Notes: generated by a model not told the origin, from the letters alone. Counted from the first letter of the stretch, positions 54,542 through 64,000 are shown. The stretch is DNA of 64,000 bases from Parasphingopyxis lamellibrachiae (GCF_003385775.1 NZ_QRDP01000004.1:434001-498000), one strand, 5' to 3'. A program made the numbers and translations.

Positions 54542-56602
54542 ATGCGCCCCGAGATACTCAATCCGCTGTTTGCCGAAATCGTAGCCCTGAAGGGTGTCGG
54601 CAAGGGTCTCGCCAAGCCGCTGGGGCGGCTGAAGCTCGAACAGATTGTCGATGTGCTCTTCCATCTGCCGACAGGCTGTATCGACCGGAAACGTGTGGAA
54701 ACGCTCGATATGGCTGACGCGGGCCGGATAGTGACGGTGATTGTGACACCCATCGACTATAAGGCTGGCGGCCCGCGCAGCCCTTTGCGTATTCAGGCGG
54801 TGGACGGGGAGGGGAATATTGTCAGCCTTGTCTATTTCAACAACCCGGGATGGGCGAGAAAGCTGCTTCCGCTGGGCGAGCTGCGCGCGATTTCGGGCCG
54901 TATGGAGATGTATGGTCAGGAATTGCAGATCGTGCATCCCGACATGGTCGTCAAACCCGATGAGATTGAAGAAATTCCCCAGCGCGAATCCGTCTATGCA
55001 CTATCCGAAGGGCTGACCAACAAGCGGCTTAGCCAGCTTGCGGCCCAGGCGCTGGAGCGCGCGCCCGAGCTTCCCGAATGGATCGAACCGGGGCTGAAGG
55101 CACGTGAGGAATGGCCAGCCTGGCGCAAAGCTATCGGTGCTATCCATGCGGACCCGACCAACGATAAGGCGCGGCGGCGGCTCGCCTATGACGAGATTTT
55201 CGCCAACCAGCTGGCGCTCGCCCTTGTCCGGCAATCGGCCCGCAGCCGCCGCGGGGAGCGGTTAAACCCAGATGGCAGGCTGCGCGACATGCTGAATCTT
55301 CCCTATGAGGCGACGGGTGCGCAGACGCGGAGCATTGCCGAAATCGAAGCCGATGTGCAGCAGGACAAGCCGATGCTGCGTTTGCTGCAGGGCGATGTCG
55401 GTTCGGGGAAAACTCTCGTCGCGGTGATGGCCTTGCTGATGGCGGTGGAATCGGGTGCGCAGGGCTCGCTTCTCGCGCCGACGGAAATTCTCGCGCGCCA
55501 GCATTTCGATACGATTTCGGCCATGCTTGCGGGCCTGCCGATCAATGTTGCGGTGCTGACCGGGCGGGACAAGGGCAAGGTGCGGGAATCCACGCTGATG
55601 GGGCTTGCCGATGGCTCAGTGGATATCCTGATCGGTACCCACGCGATTTTTCAGGAGGCGGTGCGCTACAAGAAGCTCGGCCTTGCGGTCGTGGACGAGC
55701 AACACCGCTTTGGCGTGGCGCAGCGCATGATGCTGTCGCAAAAGGCGGAGAAGCCGCCGCATCTGCTGGTGATGACCGCGACGCCCATCCCGCGCACGCT
55801 CACGCTGACCCATTACGGCGAGATGGATGTTTCCCGGCTCGATGAAATGCCGCCGGGGCGCCAGCCCATCGAAACCCGGGTGCTGAATGCGGGCCGCCTC
55901 GACGAGATCATTGAAGGTCTGGGCCGCCATGTTGCGGGCGGCGGGCAATCATATTGGGTCTGTCCGCTGGTCGAGGAAAGCGCACTTTCCGATCAGGCTG
56001 CCGCGGAAGACCGGGCGCAATTGCTCAAGGCGCGTTTTGGCGAGGAACGGGTGGGTCTAGTCCATGGCCGGATGAAGGGGCCGGAAAAAGATGCGGTGAT
56101 GGACCGTTTCCAGCGCGGCGATCTCGCTGTGCTTGTCGCGACGACGGTGATCGAGGTGGGCGTTGATGTGCCCAATGCGACGCTGATGATTGTGGAGGGC
56201 GCTGACCGGTTCGGGCTGGCCCAGCTCCATCAGCTGCGTGGCCGGGTCGGGCGCGGTGATGCCCAGTCGATGTGCCTGCTTCTGCGCGGCGATACGCTGA
56301 GTGAAACGGCGCGGGCGCGGCTTAAACTTTTGCGCGAAACCAATGACGGCTTTCGTATAGCGGAAGAGGATTTGCGATTGCGTGGCGCGGGAGAACTGCT
56401 GGGCACGCGCCAGTCTGGCGATGTTGGTTTCCGGATTGCACCGCCTGAACTGGTTGCCGAACTTGCGCCGATCGCCAATGACGATGCGCGCCTGCTGATC
56501 GAGAATGAGGGCGGCCTGGACAGCGCACGCGGGGAGGCTGCCCGGATTGCACTTTACCTGTTCAAGCGCGATACTGCGGTTCCGTTGCTGCGCAGCGGCT
56601 AA
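54542..56602 (+). CDS. recG: ATP-dependent DNA helicase RecG
   Basis: Branch-migration helicase that remodels stalled forks and Holliday junctions, 686 residues. The N-terminal wedge/OB domain (about 50-160) precedes the SF2 core: Walker A GDVGSGKTLVAVMA, DEQHRFGVAQR, MTATPIPRTL, the TRG motif area and C-terminal QLRGRVGRGDAQSMC. It starts just 71 bases from the divergent sdhE gene. The close position of mfd and recG, which share the motor type, is typical of alphaproteobacteria. Confidence 0.97.
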   Translation: MRPEILNPLFAEIVALKGVGKGLAKPLGRLKLEQIVDVLFHLPTGCIDRKRVETLDMADAGRIVTVIVTPIDYKAGGPRSPLRIQAVDGEGNIVSLVYFNNPGWARKLLPLGELRAISGRMEMYGQELQIVHPDMVVKPDEIEEIPQRESVYALSEGLTNKRLSQLAAQALERAPELPEWIEPGLKAREEWPAWRKAIGAIHADPTNDKARRRLAYDEIFANQLALALVRQSARSRRGERLNPDGRLRDMLNLPYEATGAQTRSIAEIEADVQQDKPMLRLLQGDVGSGKTLVAVMALLMAVESGAQGSLLAPTEILARQHFDTISAMLAGLPINVAVLTGRDKGKVRESTLMGLADGSVDILIGTHAIFQEAVRYKKLGLAVVDEQHRFGVAQRMMLSQKAEKPPHLLVMTATPIPRTLTLTHYGEMDVSRLDEMPPGRQPIETRVLNAGRLDEIIEGLGRHVAGGGQSYWVCPLVEESALSDQAAAEDRAQLLKARFGEERVGLVHGRMKGPEKDAVMDRFQRGDLAVLVATTVIEVGVDVPNATLMIVEGADRFGLAQLHQLRGRVGRGDAQSMCLLLRGDTLSETARARLKLLRETNDGFRIAEEDLRLRGAGELLGTRQSGDVGFRIAPPELVAELAPIANDDARLLIENEGGLDSARGEAARIALYLFKRDTAVPLLRSG

Positions 56603-56635
56603 GGCCATTCGCGGCCATCGCAACAGGGGAAAGAA

Positions 56636-57112
56636 ATGCCTATTGCACGTCAAGCATCAGTCGTTCTTGCTGCCTTTCTGCTATCGGGCTGTTTTGCCGA
56701 AGCTTCAAACAGCAATCCTGCCGAACCCGAATTCGCTGCATCGGAAACAACGCCCGATGCCGATCTAGAATCGGCCCGCACTTTCGTCGAATCTGTTTAC
56801 CAGAGCTATATCGACGGCAATGGCATCGAAGCCTTCTCCGCCGTCATTGCCCCGGAACTTCTGGCGTTGATGGGCGATGAATATGGTGCGGACCCGCTTT
56901 GCGCGTGCCAGGACTTTGGTGATTTCAGCTATGCGATAGAGCGTATGGAAGCGGTGGATGACGATGTTATCGCGGAGGTGAGCTTCAGCAATTTCGGAAG
57001 TGGCCAGACCGTCGCCTTGCGGCTCTCCCGGACCGATGGCGAGTGGCGTGTGGCCGATATCGGCTATCCGGATATGCCCAGTCTTGCCGACGCGCTGCGG
57101 GACGGCTCCTAA
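56636..57112 (+). CDS. Predicted lipoprotein, DUF3828-like
   Basis: Protein of 158 residues with a lipoprotein signal peptide: ARQASVVLAAFLLSGC ending in LSGC. The mature protein has a SARTFVESVYQSYIDGNG helix and a DALLALMGDEYG-like region, followed by an SNTF2-like beta sheet (IAEVSFSNFGSGQTVALRLS, EWRVADIGY). The overall form recalls DUF3828/NTF2-like binding proteins, with low certainty. GGGGAAAG precedes the ATG. It follows recG after 33 bases and may share its transcript. Confidence 0.65.
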   Translation: MPIARQASVVLAAFLLSGCFAEASNSNPAEPEFAASETTPDADLESARTFVESVYQSYIDGNGIEAFSAVIAPELLALMGDEYGADPLCACQDFGDFSYAIERMEAVDDDVIAEVSFSNFGSGQTVALRLSRTDGEWRVADIGYPDMPSLADALRDGS

Positions 57113-57144
57113 AGCCGGAATTGTACCGGGCGTACGGCCGACTC

Positions 57145-57489
57145 TCAGCCGTCGTCGTTATGCGCCTTTTTTGGGGTGGAATCGAGTTTCTGGCGATAGC
57201 CGCTCGCGTCGAACGGGCGGATGAATTCGGCACCGATACGATCGCTCAGCGACCATACGATACGGGCGTTCACTTCGCCGATAAGCGGCAGGTTCAGCCT
57301 AACCAGCGTCCCTTCCCGATAAGCTTTCGGGGAAATCGCCATGAAACCGAAGGGTGAGAGATTCCCCACCAGGATTTCGTGACCGTCTTCGCCGGGTTCA
57401 TGCAGTTCGGCGCGAATAGACACAGCATCGCGCGCAGCACGACGTTTTTCGACATCGAAAATATGCTGAGCGAGAGGTTGCGCGTTCAT
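57145..57489 (-). CDS. PilZ domain protein
   Basis: Small c-di-GMP effector candidate of 114 residues. The PilZ signature is present: an N-terminal arginine motif (EKRRAARDAVSIRAEL) and NLSPFGFMAIS in place of the D/NxSxxG motif. Single-domain PilZ proteins act through partners in motility or polysaccharide export. Two c-di-GMP turnover proteins are encoded in the window, not adjacent. The start at ATG 57489 follows a GGAGAAAC site; the frame continues upstream but without conserved content. Confidence 0.82.
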   Translation of the reverse strand: MNAQPLAQHIFDVEKRRAARDAVSIRAELHEPGEDGHEILVGNLSPFGFMAISPKAYREGTLVRLNLPLIGEVNARIVWSLSDRIGAEFIRPFDASGYRQKLDSTPKKAHNDDG

Positions 57490-57660
57490 CCTGGTTTCTC
57501 CTAATCCGCCGGAATTACCCGATCTTACTCGCAGAAACTCTTTAATTGCGACCAAAGCAACGCGGATAACGGGCGGTTTACCATCAGTTTTTTGATGGGA
57601 AGCCTGGAGCTTCGACGAACAGCACTTGTCTCCGGCACGGGGCTGCGCGAAGCCAAGCCG

Positions 57661-59019
57661 ATGGCGGACAGGCGCGATCTTACCCGGGGCTCGGTGTGCA
57701 TCCAGCTCGTCCGGCTTGCGAGCCCGCTATCGATCGGCATCATTGCCATGTTTTCGGCGACCCTGGTCGACGCCTATTTTCTGGGGCAGCTGGGCACCCA
57801 GCCGCTGGCGGCGATCAGCTACGCCTTTCCGGTGGCATTTGCGATCATGAGCCTCGCCATCGGCCTGGCCGCCGGAACGGGCTCGCTATTGTCGCGGGCA
57901 ATCGGCAAGGGGGATCGCAGCCGGATCGTCAGCCTGACCACGCATAGCCTAGTACTGGCGGCGATCACGGGTGTGGTTGTCGCCTGTATCGGAACCATGA
58001 CGATACGGCCCCTTTTCCTTTTGATCGGCGCGGAAGGCGGCGTGCTGGACGATATCGTCGCCTATATGCGCATCTGGTATTGTGCATTGCCGCTGCTTGT
58101 CCTGTCGCAGGTCGGGGCAAGTATCCTGCGCGCCAATGGCGATTCCCTCGTCCCCAGCGCGCTGATGGTAGCGACGGCAGTCGTGGGGATCGCTCTAGAC
58201 CCGATATTGATCTTTGGCGGGTTCGGCATCGAAGCCATGGGCATGGAAGGCGCGGCATGGGCCAATTTCTGTGCGCGGACCGTTATGCCGCTCGTGATCA
58301 TACCGGTTCTCCTGTTTCGTGACCGCCTGATCAATCTCAAACGCACGAGTTGGGATGAGGTGCTGAGCAGTTGGCGGGAAATTGGCCGGATCGGGATCGC
58401 GGCGGCGCTGGGCAATGCCGTCAATCCTGCGGCTATCGGCGTCGCTACCGCAATCGTCGCCGTTTACGGCGATCAGGTTGTGGCAGGCTTCGGCGTTGCC
58501 GGCCGTCTGGAGAGCTTCGCGGTTGTCCCGATGCTGGCGCTGTCCGGGTCCATAGGGCCACTCGCCGGTCAGAATTGGGGCGCTAAGAAGTATGAACGTA
58601 TCCGTTCGGCGATCCGCTTCAGTTTTCTGGCCTGTTTCGCCTGGAGCGCCATTGTTGCAATCGGATTCTGGGTGGGTGCCGGCTGGCTGGCCGGACAGTT
58701 CAGCGATTCGCCGATCGTGGTGGAGGAGGTATCCTGGTATCTCTGGATCGTCCCGATAACCTTTGCAGGTTATGGCGTGACCATCGTCGCCGCCGGCGCG
58801 TTCAACGCCCTCGGGAGGCCGATGCTCGGCCTGGGCCTGTATCTGGTGCGCTCGCTGCTGTTCTACATTCCGATCACTCTTGTCGCGACGCAGTTTTTTG
58901 ACACGACGGGCGTTTATGCGGGCATCGCGATTGCCAATCTGTTGGCCGGTCTGGTGATCCTGTGGCTCAGCTTGCGCTGGCTGAACGGGATGATCGAACG
59001 CGAGCGACAGCTTGGCTAG
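57661..59019 (+). CDS. MATE family efflux transporter
   Basis: Cation-coupled multidrug exporter of 452 residues with 12 predicted membrane segments in two repeats. The N-terminus ([18 protein letters not shown]) is the usual MATE start, and [31 protein letters not shown] and the second-half [10 protein letters not shown] fit DinF/NorM-type members. ATG 57661 is chosen on that basis; in-frame ATG 57595 and TTG 57592 are possible. Substrate unknown. Its stop overlaps the convergent tyrS stop by four bases. The 171 bases upstream show no clear promoter. Confidence 0.9.
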   Translation: MADRRDLTRGSVCIQLVRLASPLSIGIIAMFSATLVDAYFLGQLGTQPLAAISYAFPVAFAIMSLAIGLAAGTGSLLSRAIGKGDRSRIVSLTTHSLVLAAITGVVVACIGTMTIRPLFLLIGAEGGVLDDIVAYMRIWYCALPLLVLSQVGASILRANGDSLVPSALMVATAVVGIALDPILIFGGFGIEAMGMEGAAWANFCARTVMPLVIIPVLLFRDRLINLKRTSWDEVLSSWREIGRIGIAAALGNAVNPAAIGVATAIVAVYGDQVVAGFGVAGRLESFAVVPMLALSGSIGPLAGQNWGAKKYERIRSAIRFSFLACFAWSAIVAIGFWVGAGWLAGQFSDSPIVVEEVSWYLWIVPITFAGYGVTIVAAGAFNALGRPMLGLGLYLVRSLLFYIPITLVATQFFDTTGVYAGIAIANLLAGLVILWLSLRWLNGMIERERQLG

Positions 59020-60242
59020 CCGTTTGACAGCACGCCATGCTTTTTCTTGCCTGCCGAAATGCGCACCGGGGCGGTTCCGACCGAGATTACCGTTCCGAGA
59101 TCGCTGACCTGTTCGCCGTCGATCCTGGCCCCGCCGCCTTTAACGAGGCGCTTTGCCTCTCCCTTCGATGCAACCAGCTCCAGGCCGACCAGCGCTTCGA
59201 CAAGGCCGATATCGCCAGTCACGGCGAGTGTCGGAAGATCGTCTCCGGTCGCACCTTGTTCAAAGGTTTTCTGAGCCGTTTCGGCGGCGTCGCGCGCGGC
59301 CTCTTCCCCGTGGGCCATTGCCGTGGCCGCATCGGCGAGAACTTTTTTCGCATCGTTGATTTCCGCGCCGTCCAGCGCCGCGAGCCGGCTGATTTCACCA
59401 AGGTCGATATCGGTAAACAGGCGCAGGAATTTGCCGACATCGGCGTCCTGTGTGTTGCGCCAGAATTGCCAATAGTCATAGGGGCTGAGTCGGTCTGCAT
59501 TGAGCCAGACCGCACCGCTCGTGGTCTTGCCCATTTTTCCACCATCGGCCGTAGTGATCAGCGGAGTGGTGATGCCGTACAGCTGCTTGCCGTCAATCCG
59601 CCGGGCCAGTTCAATCCCGTTGACGATATTACCCCATTGATCGGAGCCGCCGAGCTGTAACAGGCAATCCGCACGCCGCGACAGTTCCAGGAAATCATAC
59701 GCCTGGAGGATCATATAATTGAATTCGAGAAAGCTCAGCGATTGTTCGCGATCCAGCCGCAGCCTAACCGAATCGAAGCTCAGCATCCGGTTGACGGAGA
59801 AATGCTGTCCGATCTCTCGCAGGAACGGAATATATTCGAGCGCATCCAGCCAGTTGGCATTGTCTACCATGATCGCATCGGTAGGGCCGTCGCCAAATGT
59901 CAGGAACCGGTCAAACACCCGTTTGATCGAGGAGATATTGTCGGCGATGGTATCCGCAGAAATCAGCTTGCGGGCCTCGTCCTTGAAACTCGGGTCGCCA
60001 ATCTTGCTCGTCCCGCCGCCCATGAGCACGATCGGCTTGTGCCCGGCCTGTTGCAGGCGGCGCAGCATCATGATCTGGACGAGGCTGCCGACATGCAGTG
60101 AATCCGCCGTCGCATCGAACCCGATATAGCCGGGCACGACGTGCTTGGCCGCAAGCGAGTCCAGCCCTTCCGCATCGGTGAGCTGGTGGATATAGTCGCG
60201 CGCTTCAAGCAGGCGCAGCAGGTCGGATTGATATTCGGTCAT
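59016..60242 (-). CDS. tyrS: Tyrosyl-tRNA synthetase
   Basis: Class I aminoacyl-tRNA synthetase of 408 residues. The Rossmann core has [12 protein letters not shown] (HIGH-type motif as HVG), the tyrosine-binding [13 protein letters not shown]-like stretch ([14 protein letters not shown]), [15 protein letters not shown] and KMGKT in [10 protein letters not shown] as the KMSKS motif. A C-terminal S4 RNA-binding domain follows ([14 protein letters not shown]). The frame is open far upstream (to 61019) but antisense to two other genes; ATG 60242 is the conserved start. Confidence 0.97.
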   Translation of the reverse strand: MTEYQSDLLRLLEARDYIHQLTDAEGLDSLAAKHVVPGYIGFDATADSLHVGSLVQIMMLRRLQQAGHKPIVLMGGGTSKIGDPSFKDEARKLISADTIADNISSIKRVFDRFLTFGDGPTDAIMVDNANWLDALEYIPFLREIGQHFSVNRMLSFDSVRLRLDREQSLSFLEFNYMILQAYDFLELSRRADCLLQLGGSDQWGNIVNGIELARRIDGKQLYGITTPLITTADGGKMGKTTSGAVWLNADRLSPYDYWQFWRNTQDADVGKFLRLFTDIDLGEISRLAALDGAEINDAKKVLADAATAMAHGEEAARDAAETAQKTFEQGATGDDLPTLAVTGDIGLVEALVGLELVASKGEAKRLVKGGGARIDGEQVSDLGTVISVGTAPVRISAGKKKHGVLSNG

Positions 60243-60289
60243 GGCGGGGCCGTTAGCATGGAGAAACGGTCTTGGGGAGAGCATTAGAC

Positions 60290-60820
60290 ATGCATGCGCT
60301 GGTTGCGCATCCCGATACGCCGGCAAAGGCTGTCGAGAGCGTTGGTGTGCAGCTGGCACGGGGAGGCCCACGCGAGCTCTGGCTGGAGTTTCATGTTCGG
60401 TCCAGTGGAGCGTTGCTGTTGCCCGAGGAGAAAGCTCCGGTCCGGGCGGGCGGTTTGTGGCAAACGACCTGTTTCGAACTGTTCGTTCAGCCGGAAGGAG
60501 CGGAGCAGTATTGGGAGTTGAATTTCTCGCCCTCTTTTGAATGGGCCGCCTATCGGTTCGATCGATATCGGGAAGGTATGCGCGCGCTGCCGTTTCGCGA
60601 TCCCGAGATATGGATTTCGTCGGCGGACAAACATTTTTTCCTGTCCATAGAGGCATTGCCCGAACTTCCGGCTTCCAACCTGCGACTGGGCGCGTCCGCC
60701 GTAATCGAAGAAAATGACGGCACAAAATCCTTTTGGGCGCTTGGTCATCCGCCCGGAAAACCCGATTTTCACCATAAGGATTGCTTTGCGCTCCAACTCC
60801 CGGCAGCTGAGCTGTCATGA
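60290..60820 (+). CDS. DOMON-like domain protein
   Basis: Protein of 176 residues with a predicted all-beta fold. It matches a family usually labelled DOMON-like in sphingomonads: [69 protein letters not shown]. Such folds bind sugars or haem. There is no signal peptide. GGGGAGAG precedes ATG 60290. The stop overlaps the NamZ-type start (ATGA), a strong sign the two work together, perhaps as a sugar-binding partner, which is inference. Confidence 0.8.
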   Translation: MHALVAHPDTPAKAVESVGVQLARGGPRELWLEFHVRSSGALLLPEEKAPVRAGGLWQTTCFELFVQPEGAEQYWELNFSPSFEWAAYRFDRYREGMRALPFRDPEIWISSADKHFFLSIEALPELPASNLRLGASAVIEENDGTKSFWALGHPPGKPDFHHKDCFALQLPAAELS

Positions 60821-62022
60821 AATTCGGAATCGATCGCCTCATAAAAGACAAATGCCTTCGTGCACCGCTGGAAGGGAAGCGCGTAGCGTTGCTCGCGCAT
60901 CCGGCCTCCGTCACCGAAGACCTTACCCATTCGCTGGATGCGCTCGTCGTTGCTGACGGTATCGATGTGACCGCCGCCTTTGGACCGCAGCACGGGCTGC
61001 GCGGCGACAAGCAGGACAATATGATCGAATCGCCGGACTATACCGATCCAGCGCACGGCATTCCGGTGTTCAGCCTGTACGGCGAAGTCCGCCGACCGAC
61101 CGGCCAGTCGATGGGGACTTTCGACACGGTGCTGATCGATCTGCAGGACCTGGGCTGTCGCATCTACACCTTCATCACGACGCTGCGCTACATGCTCGAA
61201 GCAGCGGCGGAGCATGGCAAAGCGGTGTGGGTGCTGGACCGGCCCAATCCGGCGGGCCGCCCGGTTGAGGGACTGACCCTGCGTGAACGCTGGGAGAGTT
61301 TTGTCGGGGCGGGGCCGATGCCGATGCGGCACGGGCTAACGCTGGGCGAGATGGGGCATTGGTTTGTCGACACGCTCAAGCTCGATGTCGACTACCGGGT
61401 CATCGAGATGGAGGGCTGGCAGCCGGGTACCGGACCCGGCTTTGGCTGGCCGCTGAACGAACGTCTCTGGGTTAACCCCAGCCCCAATGCCCCGAACCTT
61501 TCCATGGCGCGCTCCTACGCGGGAACGGTGATGCTGGAGGGCACAACCCTGAGCGAAGGCAGGGGGACGACACGACCGCTGGAAATTTTCGGCGCGCCCG
61601 ATATCGATGCACGCGCCGTGCTGACCGAGATGGAGCGCCTCGCGCCCGATTGGCTGAGCGGCTGCGCATTGCGCGAAATCTGGTTCGAACCGACCTTTCA
61701 CAAGCATGCAGGTACGCTCTGTCACGGCGTTCATATCCATCCCGAAGGCCGTTTTTACGATCATGAGGCGTTCAGGCCCTGGCGGCTCCAGGCGCTGGGT
61801 TTCAAGGCAATCCGGCAGCTTTATCCGGATTATGAACTGTGGCGGGGCAAGGATTTCGCCTATGAATATACCGAGGATGTGCTCGCCATAGACGTGATCA
61901 ACGGCAGCCCGCTGCTGCGCGAATGGGTTGACGATCGAGTGGCCGAGCCGGGCGATCTCGATGCGCTGACCATGCCTGACGAAGCCGCATGGGTGGAGCA
62001 GCGTATCTCCTGCTTGTGCTAA
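60817..62022 (+). CDS. DUF1343 / NamZ-type exo-beta-N-acetylmuramidase
   Basis: Protein of 401 residues in the DUF1343 family, whose characterised Bacillus member NamZ releases MurNAc from the non-reducing end of peptidoglycan fragments. Conserved stretches: [62 protein letters not shown] and CHGVHIH. No signal peptide is visible, unlike secreted NamZ, so it probably acts in the cytoplasm on imported muropeptide sugars. AmgK and MurU, which use MurNAc, are encoded 28 kb away. ATG 60817 overlaps the DOMON-like stop. Confidence 0.88.
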   Translation: MKFGIDRLIKDKCLRAPLEGKRVALLAHPASVTEDLTHSLDALVVADGIDVTAAFGPQHGLRGDKQDNMIESPDYTDPAHGIPVFSLYGEVRRPTGQSMGTFDTVLIDLQDLGCRIYTFITTLRYMLEAAAEHGKAVWVLDRPNPAGRPVEGLTLRERWESFVGAGPMPMRHGLTLGEMGHWFVDTLKLDVDYRVIEMEGWQPGTGPGFGWPLNERLWVNPSPNAPNLSMARSYAGTVMLEGTTLSEGRGTTRPLEIFGAPDIDARAVLTEMERLAPDWLSGCALREIWFEPTFHKHAGTLCHGVHIHPEGRFYDHEAFRPWRLQALGFKAIRQLYPDYELWRGKDFAYEYTEDVLAIDVINGSPLLREWVDDRVAEPGDLDALTMPDEAAWVEQRISCLC

Positions 62023-62078
62023 TGACGAATGCCTGCCGGTTCAGGTTCGAGCAATTGCGGTCCGTGCAGGCTGGGCCG

Positions 62079-62459
62079 ATGGTAAACGCAAAGCCCGCCA
62101 TCATCGTATCGGCCCTCATCCTGGCAGTCGCGCCGAATACTGCATTTGCCGATACTCGGGAGAGTGAAGACGCCGGGGCCGTTCACCGCCTGTCTCCGGA
62201 AGAAATGGCGGAGATCACTGCGTCGAGCGCAGAACCGCGCATCGATGCGGAGGCATTGCTGGAGAACGATTCGGACGCTGAGTCGACTGGCCGTATCCAG
62301 AGTGTAATCGGTTTTGGAATCGGCACGAACGGTTATCGCGAACTGAGCGCATCGACCCTAATTCCGATCGGAAAAGAAGGTTTCCTTTCACTTGGCTTTG
62401 GCCATTTCGAAGACAATCTGCAGCGTCGCTACCGTTATCGACGCGGCTACCATTTCTAG
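62079..62459 (+). CDS. Small exported protein of unknown function
   Basis: Protein of 126 residues that I do not recognise. A signal peptide (IIVSALILAVAPNTAFADT) is followed by an acidic linker (residues about 26-65) and a glycine/aromatic-rich beta-like region (SVIGFGIGTNGYRELSAST, FLSLGFGHFEDN) that ends in GYHF. The C-terminal part could be periplasmic or outer-membrane associated. ATG 62079 is chosen for the clean signal peptide; upstream in-frame starts exist. Confidence 0.55.
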   Translation: MVNAKPAIIVSALILAVAPNTAFADTRESEDAGAVHRLSPEEMAEITASSAEPRIDAEALLENDSDAESTGRIQSVIGFGIGTNGYRELSASTLIPIGKEGFLSLGFGHFEDNLQRRYRYRRGYHF

Positions 62460-62481
62460 GTCCGCTGAAACGGGATCATCG

Positions 62482-63177
62482 TTAGACTACTGCGCCCACT
62501 AACGACCCAATTCCAGCCGTCGCCGCCATTGCGAGCGCTCCCCAGAACAGAACACGGACCGTAGCCGGCCAGAGCGCCGCGCCTCCCGCCCGTGCTCCCG
62601 TTGCGCCGAGCATGGCCAGTGCAATGAGCGAGGCGAGTGCGACCAGCCAGATCATCGAGGATATCGGCGCGAGAAGGGCTGTGATAACGGGGACGGCAGC
62701 GCCTGCCGTGAATGCCGCCGCAGAGGTCAGCGCCGCCTGGATCGGCCGCGCCTGCGTGATTTCCGAGATACCGAGTTCGTCTCTCGCATGCGCACCGAGA
62801 GCATCCTTTTCCATCAGCTGGGTCGCAACGATGTCTGCCGTGGCCTTGTCGAGACCACGTTGTCGGTAGATCGCGGCGAGCTCGGCATGTTCGGCAAGCG
62901 GAGCGGTTTCGAGTTCCCATTTCTCGCGCGCAAGATCTGCGCGCTCGGCATCGGATTGCGAACTGACGGAAACATATTCGCCTGCCGCCATCGACATAGC
63001 ACCGGCAACCAGCCCAGCCAGCCCGGCAACCAAAATCTCTTCGCGTCCGGCAGAGGCCGCCGCGACGCCGATAACCAGACTTGCCGTCGAGACGATGCCG
63101 TCATTGGCTCCCAGTACGGCGGCGCGCAGCCAGCCGATCCGTGCGACCACATGACGTTCGAAATGGAGACGGGTCAT
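62482..63177 (-). CDS. VIT/CCC1-family transporter
   Basis: Membrane protein of 231 residues related to plant and yeast vacuolar iron/manganese transporters. The N-terminal signature is LRAAVLGANDGIVSTASLVIG, and the second helix AGAMSMAAGEYVSVSSQSDAE carries the conserved Met/Gly/Glu metal pathway. A cytoplasmic helical segment (about 75-140) precedes three more membrane helices. Likely exports or stores iron or manganese from the cytoplasm. It starts two bases after the vWA gene's stop, so the two are co-transcribed. Confidence 0.9.
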   Translation of the reverse strand: MTRLHFERHVVARIGWLRAAVLGANDGIVSTASLVIGVAAASAGREEILVAGLAGLVAGAMSMAAGEYVSVSSQSDAERADLAREKWELETAPLAEHAELAAIYRQRGLDKATADIVATQLMEKDALGAHARDELGISEITQARPIQAALTSAAAFTAGAAVPVITALLAPISSMIWLVALASLIALAMLGATGARAGGAALWPATVRVLFWGALAMAATAGIGSLVGAVV

Positions 63178-63179
63178 GT

Positions 63180-64000
63180 TTACGCTTTCCGCGTCAGTTC
63201 GCGCATTGCGTCATCCAGCCCGTCCAGCGTCAGGCCGTACATCCGGTCGTTCATCAGTTCGCGGATCACCTTGGTACTCTGGGAATAGCCCCATTGCGCT
63301 TCCGGTACGGGGTTGAGCCAGGCCGCGGCGGGATAGGTATTGGTCAGCCGGTGCATCCAGACCGCACCCGCTTCCTCGTTGAAATGCTCGACCGAACCGC
63401 CCGGATGGGTGATCTCATAGGGGCTCATTGATGCATCGCCGATAAAGATCAGTTTATAGTCATGCCCGAACTTGTGAAGCACGTCCCAGGTCGGTGTGCG
63501 TTCAGAGAATCTCCGGCGGTTGTCCTTCCAGAGACCTTCGTACGGGCAGTTATGGAAATAGAAGAATTCGAGATTCTTGAACTCGCTGGTCGCCGCGCTG
63601 AACAGTTCTTCGCACAGCTTGATATGAGGATCCATTGACCCGCCGACATCGAGGAACAGCAGCACTTTGATCGCGTTGCGGCGCTCGGCGCGCATATGAA
63701 TGTCGAGCCAGCCCTTGCGCGCCGTGCCGTCGATGGTCGAGCGGATATCGAGCTCATCCTGCGCGCCGTCCCGCGCGAATTTGCGCAGGCGCCGGAGTGC
63801 GACCTTGATGTTTCGCGTCCCCAGTTCCTTCGTGTGATCCAGATTCTGGAATTCACGTTTTTCCCAGACTTTGACAGCCTTACCATGTTTGCCCTTGCCG
63901 CCGATCCGTACGCCTTCGGGGTTATAACCGCTATGGCCATAGGGAGAGGTTCCGCCAGTGCCGATCCATTTGTTGCCGCCCTCATGGCGTTCCTTCTGCT
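63180..64000 (-). CDS. vWA domain protein (CoxE-like, 5' end beyond the window)
   Basis: Partial gene: the coding frame is open from 63180 to the right edge at 64000, so the N-terminus is missing. The visible 273 residues include an N-terminal GTGGTSPYGHSGYNPEG linker, a helical region with RRLRKFARDGAQDELDI, and a von Willebrand A domain whose MIDAS reads DVGGSMD, followed by FHNCPYEG and IFIGDASMSPYEI. This is the COG3825-type family that usually pairs with a MoxR AAA+ ATPase encoded just upstream; that gene would lie outside the window. Role is presumably assembly or activation of a protein complex. Confidence 0.85.
   Translation of the reverse strand, partial: QKERHEGGNKWIGTGGTSPYGHSGYNPEGVRIGGKGKHGKAVKVWEKREFQNLDHTKELGTRNIKVALRRLRKFARDGAQDELDIRSTIDGTARKGWLDIHMRAERRNAIKVLLFLDVGGSMDPHIKLCEELFSAATSEFKNLEFFYFHNCPYEGLWKDNRRRFSERTPTWDVLHKFGHDYKLIFIGDASMSPYEITHPGGSVEHFNEEAGAVWMHRLTNTYPAAAWLNPVPEAQWGYSQSTKVIRELMNDRMYGLTLDGLDDAMRELTRKA

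Noticed and set aside
60243-61019. Upstream extension of tyrS
   Set aside because: Antisense to the DOMON-like and NamZ genes and without synthetase motifs.
1-64000. Mobile element, prophage, CRISPR or toxin-antitoxin island
   Set aside because: No transposase, integrase, repeat array or paired small toxin genes; gene order is housekeeping throughout.

Overview
This 64 kb window is ordinary chromosomal DNA of high G+C, almost fully coding. I see no insertion sequence, prophage, integrase, CRISPR array or rRNA. The gene set and order point to an alphaproteobacterium, most likely Sphingomonadales. The evidence is a DivL-type kinase with tyrosine at the phospho-acceptor position, followed by tsaE, amgK, murU, addB, addA and trxA; AddAB rather than RecBCD; an S16 protein with a long Ala/Glu tail; SdhE next to mfd; and a DOMON-like protein coupled to a NamZ-type muramidase. 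Order-level placement is inference from gene content.

Layout, left to right. 0-6 kb: iron superoxide dismutase, then a leftward operon dapF-mtaB-ftsY-yciB with GTGA overlaps, then a leftward membrane GGDEF-EAL protein. 6-11 kb: ffh with an unusual structured leader, then rpsP-rimM-trmD-rplS closed by a strong terminator, then asd. 11-18 kb: a leftward EmrAB-type efflux pair, a GST-kappa/HCCA isomerase with a GFA protein and an alpha/beta hydrolase, and a secreted M2 (ACE-like) dipeptidase. 18-24 kb: AMP nucleosidase and peroxiredoxin (leftward), a small lipoprotein, an orphan membrane protein, AlgH/YqgE, a GNAT protein and a secreted amidohydrolase. 24-28 kb: ahcY with a promoter-plus-terminator leader, and a TonB receptor with a His/Glu-rich loop.

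28-40 kb: the tightly coupled divL-tsaE-amgK-murU-addB-addA-trxA run, joining cell-cycle signalling, tRNA modification, muramic acid salvage and double-strand break repair. 40-46.5 kb: inositol monophosphatase-family protein and argJ (leftward), secA, and a TPR / SLOG-like / class III cyclase-like fusion protein. 46.6-54 kb: tRNA-Asn, nadK and moaA (leftward), a c-di-GMP phosphodiesterase with a degenerate GGDEF domain, then sdhE-mfd (leftward). 54.5-64 kb: recG, a lipoprotein, a PilZ protein, a MATE transporter, tyrS, DOMON-like plus NamZ, a small exported protein, a VIT/CCC1 transporter, and a vWA protein cut by the right edge.

Most genes are housekeeping. The observations most worth a second look are: (1) the ffh leader, which carries a short stretch resembling the Ffh-binding hairpin of SRP RNA followed by a terminator hairpin just before ffh, suggesting autoregulation; (2) the TPR/SLOG-like/cyclase-like protein, with an architecture like those linked to nucleotide-signal stress or conflict systems and substitutions at cyclase catalytic positions; (3) the ahcY leader, with a promoter, a perfect 8-bp hairpin and a terminator-like hairpin; (4) the tyrosine kinase-like DivL; (5) a NamZ without a signal peptide in the same genome segment as AmgK and MurU, suggesting a cytoplasmic MurNAc salvage route. 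No gap between genes exceeds about 230 bases.
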